From positions 1-18,474 of the forward strand of contig JAQWUF010000068.1 in the NCBI GenBank assembly GCA_029242295.1: a stretch of 18,474 nucleotides of DNA, read 5' to 3'. The stretch comes from UBA2040 sp002332715 (GTDB lineage Bacteria; Bacteroidota; Bacteroidia; Flavobacteriales_D; Crocinitomicaceae). The notes under the pieces are model-generated. The model did no database searches, was not told the origin of the DNA, and was given only the letters and a program-made list of their open reading frames with translations. Made by a program: the position numbers and the translations under genes. The first letter of the stretch is position 1; each line of letters begins with the position of its first letter. Below are positions 8,095 through 14,151 of the stretch, piece after piece.

Positions 8095-8172
8095 TGAGTC
8101 AAACTTTTAGTTCTCTTTCATTAATATTTCGGATTAAAATTAATTCATTTATATTTGTTTTGACATGAGTCA
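8094..8172. promoter_or_regulatory. Putative operator sites in the MerR/lipoprotein intergenic region
   Basis: The 7-mer TGAGTCA occurs twice, at 8095-8101 and 8166-8172. The first is inside the near-palindrome TTGAGTCAA (8094-8102) that touches the MerR start codon. The second is inside the dyad TGAC-ATGA-GTCA (8161-8172), which covers the predicted transcription start of the lipoprotein gene. This placement fits repression of both genes by the adjacent MerR protein, but binding is inferred. Confidence 0.4.
8127..8157 (+). promoter_or_regulatory. Bacteroidota-type promoter of the 8206 lipoprotein gene
   Basis: TTTC (8127-8130) and an exact -7 TATATTTG (8150-8157) are separated by 19 nt, the expected spacing. 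Transcription would start near 8164, inside the dyad at 8161-8172, leaving a leader of about 42 nt to ATG 8206. Confidence 0.6.
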
Positions 8173-8205
8173 TATATATCGTTAAATAAATCCTTGTTTA
8201 AACAG

Positions 8206-8793
8206 ATGATTCTGAAGAATTGTTCGGTAGCTTTCGTATTTATTCTGGTTGGTTTTTTATTTACCCAATGCAAAGAGGAATCTACTGATGACAGCGATGT
8301 TATTGATTTGAGTGATAACTACGACGTCTTTCAAAAATTTGATTTAAGTCCTTTCGATATTAATGCTAATATGATGCTTCCCGATGCAACAGCAAATATT
8401 GGCGCATCGACTAAGCCTTCTGTCCTTCATGAGGAGGATGGTTTTAAATGGGATGTTGAAATCGGTCCAAATTTTCAAGTGCACATCGAAGACTGGGGAG
8501 CAAACCGTGGCTTGGTTGCCGACAAGAAAAGTCAAAATCAAGATCTTGAAATTTACGAAATCAAATATTTAATAGACGAACCGGATTTTATTGTTTATGA
8601 AACAAAATTAAAGGTGGATGGAGTTAAAAATGCTCCAAAATCAGTTGGTGTGCCTCATATAACTTACCATGTTTTTGCAGAAAAAGTAATTGATGGTATA
8701 ACCTATGAATTCCGAAGTCGCGACGAAGGTTATGAACTTGTAATCATTGAATTAATGGCGAAGACAATCCGTTCTGTCAAAGCCAACAAATAG
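8206..8793 (+). CDS. Hypothetical lipoprotein, 195 aa
   Basis: The N-terminus is a lipoprotein signal with a hydrophobic core (residues 8-19) and a lipobox FTQC with Cys22 as the lipidated residue. It is followed by acidic KEESTDDSD, so the protein is probably exported to an outer or inner membrane face. The rest (about 170 residues) is soluble with beta-strand-like alternation, such as WDVEIGPNFQVHIEDWG, YEIKYLIDEPDFIVYETKL and ITYEFRSRDEGYELVIIELM. I do not recognise a family. The frame is open to a TTG at 8194, but ATG 8206 gives a normal basic start to the signal peptide. The gene has its own promoter and faces the B12-binding MerR gene, which makes it the first candidate target of that regulator. 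It is followed by the mrp promoter. Confidence 0.75.
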   Translation: MILKNCSVAFVFILVGFLFTQCKEESTDDSDVIDLSDNYDVFQKFDLSPFDINANMMLPDATANIGASTKPSVLHEEDGFKWDVEIGPNFQVHIEDWGANRGLVADKKSQNQDLEIYEIKYLIDEPDFIVYETKLKVDGVKNAPKSVGVPHITYHVFAEKVIDGITYEFRSRDEGYELVIIELMAKTIRSVKANK

Positions 8794-8809
8794 TTTTTTA
8801 GTGCACCTC

Positions 8810-8840
8810 TTTCTCATTCCTTTGTTTATTGGTAAATTTG
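8810..8840 (+). promoter_or_regulatory. Bacteroidota-type promoter of the mrp operon
   Basis: TTTC (8810-8813), 19 nt spacer, exact -7 TAAATTTG (8833-8840). Predicted transcription start near 8846 gives a leader of about 30 nt before ATG 8876. It probably drives mrp and the overlapping NifU-like gene, and perhaps the following genes to 13315. Confidence 0.6.
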
Positions 8841-8875
8841 CGCCTGCTTAACATCAATCAAGCACAATAATTACC

Positions 8876-9964
8876 ATGGAAATCAATCGTGAAAATATAC
8901 TCTCCGTTCTAGGTGGAATCCTTGAACCAGACCTCAAAAAAGATATTGTTTCATTAAATTTCGTTCAAGATATATCGTATACCAATGCATCCATAAATGT
9001 AACCGTTACGGTTTCAAACCCCGCTCTGCACGCTCGAAAGAGAATGAAAGAAGCGCTCGATTTTAATTTAAAACGAGCTTTTGGTGATGAAATTGCTGTT
9101 CAAGCAGAAGTGAAAGGCGCAAGTTCGGAAGAACAATCTGCCCACAGAAAGATATTGCCAGATGTGAAGAACATTGTTGCTATTGCTTCTGGTAAGGGAG
9201 GCGTCGGAAAATCTACGGTAACGGCAAATTTAGCTGGTGGATTGGCTAAAATGGGTTTTAAAGTCGGAATCGTTGATGCGGATATTTATGGCCCATCTAT
9301 TCCAACCATGTTCGATATGGTAAATGAACGCCCGACGATGATTGAAGTAGAAGGCACTCCGAAAATTACACCTGTTGTCGCTTACGGAATTTCCATTCTT
9401 TCTATCGGGTTTTTTACGGAGGCGGATAACGCTGTGGTATGGCGAGGACCAATGGCTGCAAAAGCACTGACGCAAATGTTTACCGATGCACACTGGGGCG
9501 AATTGGATTATTTATTAATCGATCTTCCTCCTGGTACAGGTGATATTCATCTGAGTTTGGTGCAAACCGTTCCTTTAGATGGTGCAGTAGTCGTTAGTAC
9601 TCCTCAAGAAGTTGCTCTGGCCGATGCGCGCCGTGGAGTAAATATGTTTAGAATGGACAGCATCAATGTTCCGGTAATTGGAATTGTTGAAAATATGTCC
9701 TGGTTCACGCCTGCTGAGTTGCCAGATAACAAGTATTACCTTTTCGGTCGTGATGGCGCTAAGAATCTTGCTGCTGGAATGGAAGTTCCCTTTTTAGGAC
9801 ATATTCCTTTGGTGCAAAGTGTGAGAGAGGCTGGTGATGCTGGTCGTCCCGCGGTTTTCCAAGAAAATAGCATCTCAGGAAATGCATTTGATGAATTAGT
9901 TCGTACTTTTATTGAGAATTTAAAGGTGCTGAAAGCAAAAACAGCCCAAAAGACAAACGCATGA
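8876..9964 (+). CDS. mrp: Mrp/ApbC-type P-loop ATPase of Fe-S cluster metabolism, lacking cysteines
   Basis: This is a 362-residue cytoplasmic ATPase of the Mrp/NBP35 family, which help deliver iron-sulfur clusters. Residues 1-85 form an MIP18 (DUF59) domain. The P-loop with the deviant Walker A motif GKGGVGKST is at 106-114, followed by DADIYGPS, the strand-switch region VWRGPM, and the Walker B-like DLPPGTGD. In most Mrp proteins a CxxC pair that holds the bridging cluster follows the ENMS segment. Here the segment after ENMSWF (272-277) reads TPAELPDNKYYLFG without cysteine. I find no cysteine anywhere in the chain. The stop overlaps the next ATG by 4 nt (ATGA), so the product is translationally coupled to a NifU-type protein that does carry CxxC. 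The family assignment is firm. Confidence 0.92.
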   Translation: MEINRENILSVLGGILEPDLKKDIVSLNFVQDISYTNASINVTVTVSNPALHARKRMKEALDFNLKRAFGDEIAVQAEVKGASSEEQSAHRKILPDVKNIVAIASGKGGVGKSTVTANLAGGLAKMGFKVGIVDADIYGPSIPTMFDMVNERPTMIEVEGTPKITPVVAYGISILSIGFFTEADNAVVWRGPMAAKALTQMFTDAHWGELDYLLIDLPPGTGDIHLSLVQTVPLDGAVVVSTPQEVALADARRGVNMFRMDSINVPVIGIVENMSWFTPAELPDNKYYLFGRDGAKNLAAGMEVPFLGHIPLVQSVREAGDAGRPAVFQENSISGNAFDELVRTFIENLKVLKAKTAQKTNA

Positions 9965-10215
9965 GTTTTAACAAATTAGAATTAACCAATAGAATAAATG
10001 ATGTCTTAGCATCTCTTCGTCCATTTTTCGAAGCAGATGGTGGCGACATGAAATTGGTGGACATTACCGATAAAGGTGTGGCTCAAATTCAATTATTGGG
10101 CGCGTGTAGCGATTGTTCAATGAGTCAAATGACCTTGAAAGCTGGAGTTGAAGAAGCACTAAAAAAAGCCGCTCCCGAAATTATTGGTGTCGAGGCAGTT
10201 ATTCTAGAAGCGTAA
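9961..10215 (+). CDS. NifU C-terminal domain (Nfu-type) Fe-S scaffold protein
   Basis: This is an 84-residue stand-alone NifU C-terminal domain. Members bind a [4Fe-4S] cluster between two subunits through a CxxC motif and pass it to client proteins. The motif is present as CSDC with Cys49 and Cys52, preceded by the typical LRPFFEADGGDMKLVDI segment and followed by SQMTLKAGVEEAL. The start codon overlaps the mrp stop by 4 nt, so the two proteins are probably made together and may act as a pair. There is no A-type or degenerate domain fused to it, unlike NfuA of E. coli. A 39-nt gap separates it from the next gene. It contains a short CTCTA-TTT-TAGAG hairpin without a T run, so I do not call a terminator. 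Confidence 0.92.
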   Translation: MSFNKLELTNRINDVLASLRPFFEADGGDMKLVDITDKGVAQIQLLGACSDCSMSQMTLKAGVEEALKKAAPEIIGVEAVILEA

Positions 10216-10254
10216 TCTCCCCTCTTTTCTCTATTTTAGAGTAAAAATTAAGCA

Positions 10255-11346
10255 TTGAAATTTTCGAGTAACCTTTTCTTTTCAATTGTTTTGCTGTTTT
10301 CTTTTCAAGCGAATGCACAGAAAGATTTTCTAAAGAATTCAAGTATTTCTGCACATTATCAGCGTGGTTTTGCCATTCCAGAATATTCTTTCATCAATTA
10401 TTTAACGAACGATTACGCTCAAAGTATCACCCTAGATTTTGCCAAACAAACGACAGGAAAAAATGAGTGGGAACATTTGTATAAATTTCCAGAATATGGT
10501 TTCTCATTATTCTACACCTCTTTAGGAAACGATGCTATCCTAGGTAAAGCGTTGGCGGCCAATTATTTCTTTAAGGTAAATTTCATATCAACTGAAAAGT
10601 GGAAGATTTTCAATCAAACCGGAATAGGACTTGGGTATATCACCAAAAAGTTTCACTTAGAAGACAACTATAAGAATGTTGGAATCGGTTCCAACTTTAA
10701 TGTGCATTTCAATTCCCGTGTAGGAATGAGTTATCAAATAACGGAGAATTGGAAAGCGAATGCCGGTCTTGCCTTCGATCATTTTTCAAATGGAAATACC
10801 GCCGATCCAAATTTAGGATTGAACAACGCGACTCTCTTTGTTGGTTTACAATTTGCAGCAGGTGAAATTGAGAAGAAAAATAAAACGAAGCTTTCGGCTC
10901 ATGAACGAAAGAATAATTTTGAAGCAGTTCTGAGTGTGGGAGCGAAACAAACACGAGCACTTTCGTCGAAATTCTTTTATACGTCGTCTCTGACGGGCGG
11001 AATTAATCGTGAATTTTTTAGAGGTGTGCATTTGGGTATTGGGGCCGATGTTTTCTTCGATCAAAGCATTAAAACACAAATGGAATCAAGAGGCGAAACT
11101 TTCTCTCAACCCGACGATTTTCAAACTGGATTGCACATTTCTCAGGAATTTGTTTATAATCGTTTTAGCTTAATTCTCCAAGAAGGAATTTACCTCGGAC
11201 TCATCAATAAGGGATTAAAGAAAACTATGTATAACCGGGGAATAGTTCAGTTTCAATTGAATGACCGTTTTTTGTTGCGCATTGCGATGAAGTCTCATTT
11301 GCACATTTTGGATTTTCCTGAACTCGGATTTGGTATAAAATGGTAA
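10255..11346 (+). CDS. Acyloxyacyl hydrolase / PagL-like outer-membrane beta-barrel
   Basis: This is a 363-residue outer-membrane protein with a signal peptide (residues 1-21, cleaved after QANA) and alternating beta strands ending in an aromatic residue (FGIKW), as barrels do. PagL enzymes remove the 3-O-acyl chain of lipid A. The active-site block appears as DHFSNGNTADPNLGLN with His176 and Ser178; position 190, where PagL has its catalytic Glu (His+14), is Asn here. The chain is about twice the size of PagL, and its last part (KSHLHILDFPELGFGIKW-type) resembles the barrel end of Bacteroidota homologues. The start is TTG 10255, because no ATG lies in frame ahead of the signal peptide. Its last 7 bases overlap the start of the GIN lipoprotein gene. 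The fold is likely; catalytic activity is uncertain. Confidence 0.75.
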   Translation: MKFSSNLFFSIVLLFSFQANAQKDFLKNSSISAHYQRGFAIPEYSFINYLTNDYAQSITLDFAKQTTGKNEWEHLYKFPEYGFSLFYTSLGNDAILGKALAANYFFKVNFISTEKWKIFNQTGIGLGYITKKFHLEDNYKNVGIGSNFNVHFNSRVGMSYQITENWKANAGLAFDHFSNGNTADPNLGLNNATLFVGLQFAAGEIEKKNKTKLSAHERKNNFEAVLSVGAKQTRALSSKFFYTSSLTGGINREFFRGVHLGIGADVFFDQSIKTQMESRGETFSQPDDFQTGLHISQEFVYNRFSLILQEGIYLGLINKGLKKTMYNRGIVQFQLNDRFLLRIAMKSHLHILDFPELGFGIKW

Positions 11347-12053
11347 GAACTAAATACATATCCGTTCTTATCCTTTTCATTCTAATTGGGTGTAAAAAGA
11401 ATAATCTTGAATCAACCAAAACCATCAAGTTATCGGCTTTTGAGGAGATACTTTTACTTAGTCCAATGGATGTTGAATTGGTGGAAGATACATCGTTCTT
11501 CGTCGAGGTTATTGGATTTGAAAAAACGGTTGATGCGGTAGAATTTAAAATTGAAAATGGCGTGCTGCAAATAGAAAACACCTTAAAATCAAAGTTCGCC
11601 AAACCCAAAACAAAAAGCGTAAAAGTCATCATTCATTCTACACCTTTAAAATTGGTAGAAGCACTGGAAACGTGCAACATTTCAACGGGAAATGCTATCA
11701 CCTCACCAGAGTTTGGAATTATCCTCAAAAGCAAAGGTAATTTTGCCGATTTAGAATTGAATTGCAATGTGTTCTATTATTACAACAATTATCCTTGCGG
11801 TGGAAAAATGACTTTGCGAGGTGCAACGCAGCAATTAAAAATTTGGAATACCGCCATCTTCTCGGTCGATGCGAAAAATTTGGTGACGAATTATTGCCTT
11901 GTCGAAAATAGTTCCAAAGGAAAATGCGAAGTGAATGTGACCGGCGCTATTGAATATGATATGAAAGGAGAAGGAAACATAGAGGTCTACGGTAATCCAG
12001 CAACGGTAGTCGAAAACGGTAAGTCGGGGAGTGGTGAAATTATATTTTATTAA
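11340..12053 (+). CDS. GIN-domain (DUF2807) lipoprotein
   Basis: This is a 237-residue exported lipoprotein. Residues 1-18 form a lipoprotein signal with lipobox LIGC (Cys18), followed by KKNN. The rest reads as a right-handed beta-helix with the DUF2807 (putative auto-transporter adhesin head, GIN) pattern: FEEILLLSPMDVELVED near the start, repeated short strands such as ISTGNAIT, FADLELNC and IKM-type turns, and a closing EGNIEVYGNPATVVENGKSG. Such proteins are common and poorly understood in Bacteroidota; an envelope role is likely. Five cysteines besides the lipobox Cys are unusual for this fold (for example around 142 and 153). The gene overlaps the PagL-like gene by 7 nt and is 7 nt ahead of the HutD gene. 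Confidence 0.75.
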   Translation: MVRTKYISVLILFILIGCKKNNLESTKTIKLSAFEEILLLSPMDVELVEDTSFFVEVIGFEKTVDAVEFKIENGVLQIENTLKSKFAKPKTKSVKVIIHSTPLKLVEALETCNISTGNAITSPEFGIILKSKGNFADLELNCNVFYYYNNYPCGGKMTLRGATQQLKIWNTAIFSVDAKNLVTNYCLVENSSKGKCEVNVTGAIEYDMKGEGNIEVYGNPATVVENGKSGSGEIIFY

Positions 12054-12060
12054 AGGAAAA

Positions 12061-12636
12061 ATGAAAACAAAAATATTAAGACCCTCAGATTACGTCCAAA
12101 ACGAATGGACGGGCGGCACGACATCCCAAATATTCATCTATCCGGATGGTGCTTCATTGTCTGAACGTGACTTCTATTTTCGAATAAGTTCGGCTTGTAT
12201 AGAAACGGATAAATCGGATTTTTCGAAGTTCGAAGGGTACAATCGATTTTTCACACCACTCAATTCTGGTTTAGAATTAACGAGCAACGGAAACGCTCCG
12301 AAAAAAATAAATCCACTCGAACTTTTTCATTTCGACGGTGCATCTGAAACAAGCGCAGCAGGAAAATGCATTGATTTCAATTTGATTTATAGGAAAAGTC
12401 TCAAAGCAAATCTAACGGTTGCGACTTATTCTAAAACTGAAATTATAAGTTACAAACCTTTTCCATCCTCCGAATTTTTGTTGATTTATTGTTGGAGTGG
12501 TGCCTTTGAGGTGCTCGGTCAAACTATTCAACCGGGCGAAACATTTCTAATCCAAAATTGTCCAAATGAAGTCTACTTGTTAATGACGAAGAATAGTATG
12601 CTGCTTATTTCCGAACTATCCTTTAAAAAAGATTAA
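12061..12636 (+). CDS. HutD/Ves family cupin-like protein
   Basis: This is a 191-residue soluble protein of the HutD/Ves family, a bicupin-like fold. Diagnostic segments are NEWTGGTTSQIFIYPDG near the N-terminus, the FYFRISSACIE strand, SDFSKFEGYNRFF, the glycine-bearing LNSGLELT and DFNLIYRK in the middle. HutD accompanies histidine-use genes in proteobacteria and its exact function is uncertain; E. coli Ves is cold-induced. No histidine-degradation gene is present here, so the link to that pathway does not hold by context. The frame is open to GTG 12031 inside the previous gene, but ATG 12061, 7 nt after that gene's stop, fits the conserved N-terminus. It is followed 15 nt later by the DUF1456 gene. 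Confidence 0.8.
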   Translation: MKTKILRPSDYVQNEWTGGTTSQIFIYPDGASLSERDFYFRISSACIETDKSDFSKFEGYNRFFTPLNSGLELTSNGNAPKKINPLELFHFDGASETSAAGKCIDFNLIYRKSLKANLTVATYSKTEIISYKPFPSSEFLLIYCWSGAFEVLGQTIQPGETFLIQNCPNEVYLLMTKNSMLLISELSFKKD

Positions 12637-12651
12637 TTTAGCCCGTAGATT

Positions 12652-13116
12652 ATGACAAATAACGATATTCTTCGGCGCTTACGATTTACTTTTGATTTGA
12701 ACGATGACAAAGTCATGGACTTATTTCGTTCAGGTGGAATAGAAGCTACTAGAGCCGAAATCAGTGATTGGATGAAAAAAGAGGAGGACGAAGCATACAA
12801 AAACTTGGGAGATAAATATCTTGCGGCTTTCTTGAATGGTTTCATCAACAAGAATCGTGGAAAACGCGAAGGCGAACAACCTGCTCCAGAGAAAAAGACG
12901 AATAACAATATGATTTTCCGCAAATTGAAAATTGCCTTAAACATGCGTGATGAGGATATTTTAGATGTTCTCGATTTGGCCGATTTCCGTTTTTCAAAGT
13001 CAGAATTGAGTGCTTTTTTCCGTCGTCCAGAACACAGACATTACCGAGAGTGCAAAGACCAAATCATGCGTAATTTTCTGCACGGACTTCAACTAAAATA
13101 CAAGGAAAATGATTGA
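12652..13116 (+). CDS. Tandem DUF1456 (YehS-like) protein
   Basis: This is a 154-residue, mostly helical, soluble protein made of two copies of the DUF1456 domain, as in E. coli YehS. Repeat 1 is at about residues 3-70 (NNDILRRLRFTFDLNDDKVMDLF, then RAEISDWMKKEED and FLNGFINKNRG). Repeat 2 is at about 85-150 (NNMIFRKLKIALNMRDEDILDVL, then KSELSAFFRRPEH and FLHGLQLKY). A charged linker rich in Glu and Lys joins them. The function of the family is unknown. The last 8 bases overlap the start of the next gene, indicating translational coupling. A 103-codon opposite-strand frame across this gene is an artefact of its codon pattern. Confidence 0.85.
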   Translation: MTNNDILRRLRFTFDLNDDKVMDLFRSGGIEATRAEISDWMKKEEDEAYKNLGDKYLAAFLNGFINKNRGKREGEQPAPEKKTNNNMIFRKLKIALNMRDEDILDVLDLADFRFSKSELSAFFRRPEHRHYRECKDQIMRNFLHGLQLKYKEND

Positions 13117-13315
13117 TGCTATCGGCTATGTTGCAATGGCCATTTTGTTGATTTCTTTCATGATGAAGGATATCAAGAAATTGCGTTGGGTAAACACATT
13201 GGGCTGTGCGATATTTATAGTTTATGGTGCTTTGTTAGGCTCTTTCCCAATTCTGATTACCAATGCAGCAATCGTTTTGGTGAATTTGTATTACCTCTTT
13301 ATCAAAAAGAACTAA
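13109..13315 (+). CDS. Small YgjV-like inner-membrane protein
   Basis: This is a 68-residue protein with three hydrophobic segments (about 2-17, 26-44 and 47-64) separated by short loops, one of which is MKDIKKLRWVN. The pattern IGYVAMAILLISFMMKD and GCAIFIVYGALLGSFPILITN resembles the YgjV-type membrane domain, here at roughly half the usual length. Bacteroidota copies of this small protein are often mislabelled as uroporphyrinogen decarboxylase in databases; nothing in it supports that. Function is unknown. It overlaps the DUF1456 gene by 8 nt and ends 4 bases before the stop codon of a convergent gene, so it is the last gene of the plus-strand run that began at 8876 or 10255. Confidence 0.75.
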   Translation: MIDAIGYVAMAILLISFMMKDIKKLRWVNTLGCAIFIVYGALLGSFPILITNAAIVLVNLYYLFIKKN

Positions 13316-13319
13316 GCTT

Positions 13320-14051
13320 TTAAATTACGACCAATACCAAAATCGCTGTTCCGATTATAGCCAAACCGAGAGCAATAATTGCTTTCACCGCAATTCGGCA
13401 CCTTTTCTCTTCGATTGTTGCGTCTCTTTTTGGAAAAAACACAATCAACATTCCCCAGGAACTTAGCCAATAAAATATAGCTGCCGTTAATATTCCAAAC
13501 CATTCTGCCGTCGAATAAGCTCCAATATAAAAACCATCAGAAGCAATAGCATAGAACAAAAACCCTAATAAGAAAAGTGGTAAAACGAGAAGTAGACAGG
13601 CAATGAAGCCTAGTATAAATAATAGTACATCCAATTCATCAATTCCGTCTTCTGGGGCGGTTGGTTCATCGGCTTTTTCTTCTGATAGTTCAATATGAAA
13701 TTTCTTTTTGAAAACTTCTAAGTTTGGTTTTTTTTTGGCCTTTTTTAGATCTTTTGTGTATACTTTTTCCTGCTTTCTTTCATTTTTAGGTTCAACGGAA
13801 TTTTCTTTATGTTCCAAATCGGAATTTTCAATGTCGATTTCGTCCACTTGTTTTTCTAATGAGGTTTCAAGGTTTTTTTCGTCGGTTTTATCTGCACTTG
13901 TTTTGCTTTTTTCAGTAGAAACTTGTCGTGATTTGCCTGCACTTTTCCATGAAATATGGTATCCAGTCCGATAACTTCGTTTGGTGAGTGTACAATTCGT
14001 GAACGAAATGATTAGCGTGAACAAAAGAAGAATTTGAATTATCTTTTTCAT
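13320..14051 (-). CDS. Hypothetical lipoprotein with charged linker and C-terminal membrane helices
   Basis: This is a 243-residue protein of unknown function. Residues 1-20 are a lipoprotein signal with lipobox FTNC (Cys20), and the following KRSYRTGYHISW resembles the start of many Bacteroidota lipoproteins. Residues 36-135 are a highly charged, Lys/Glu-rich low-complexity linker, probably unstructured. Three hydrophobic helices follow at about 140-168, 183-206 and 219-243. Having both a lipid anchor at one end and several membrane helices at the other is unusual. If the lipobox is real, the lipid end could be held in the inner membrane beside the helices or reach the outer membrane across the linker. 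The gene is convergent with the YgjV-like gene and divergent from cysS (100 nt between starts). Confidence 0.65.
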   Translation of the reverse strand: MKKIIQILLLFTLIISFTNCTLTKRSYRTGYHISWKSAGKSRQVSTEKSKTSADKTDEKNLETSLEKQVDEIDIENSDLEHKENSVEPKNERKQEKVYTKDLKKAKKKPNLEVFKKKFHIELSEEKADEPTAPEDGIDELDVLLFILGFIACLLLVLPLFLLGFLFYAIASDGFYIGAYSTAEWFGILTAAIFYWLSSWGMLIVFFPKRDATIEEKRCRIAVKAIIALGLAIIGTAILVLVVI

Positions 14052-14121
14052 GTGAAAGCGTGAATTATTCAGTTCCTAAATTAAACTAATTTCAGTCCTC
14101 TTCAAAATTTGCTTATTTCCT

Positions 14122-14129
14122 TATCTTTA
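14122..14129 (+). promoter_or_regulatory. Probable -7 element upstream of cysS
   Basis: TATCTTTA differs from TAnnTTTG only at the last base and lies 22 nt upstream of the cysS ATG, at a distance similar to the other promoters here. No good -33 partner is visible at the right spacing (only CTTC at 14100-14103, 18 nt away), so support is limited. Confidence 0.35.
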
Positions 14130-14151
14130 CGCCAGTCACAAGCGGAAAATA

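Noticed and set aside
8095..8205. Cobalamin riboswitch near the B12-binding regulator
   Set aside because: The 111-nt gap is too short for a full cobalamin riboswitch plus promoter and lacks the conserved B12-box, judged by eye.
10229..10241. CTCTA-TTT-TAGAG hairpin between the NifU-like and PagL-like genes
   Set aside because: The stem is five pairs of mixed strength followed by AAAAATTA, not a T run. It is too weak to call a terminator.
12633..12944. 103-codon minus-strand frame opposite the DUF1456 gene
   Set aside because: The plus strand encodes two clear DUF1456 repeats. The opposite frame has no family features and no separate promoter or gene spacing.
13109..13315. Uroporphyrinogen decarboxylase, a label often given to similar small proteins
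   Set aside because: The 68-residue chain is three membrane segments with no resemblance to that enzyme, which is soluble and several times larger.
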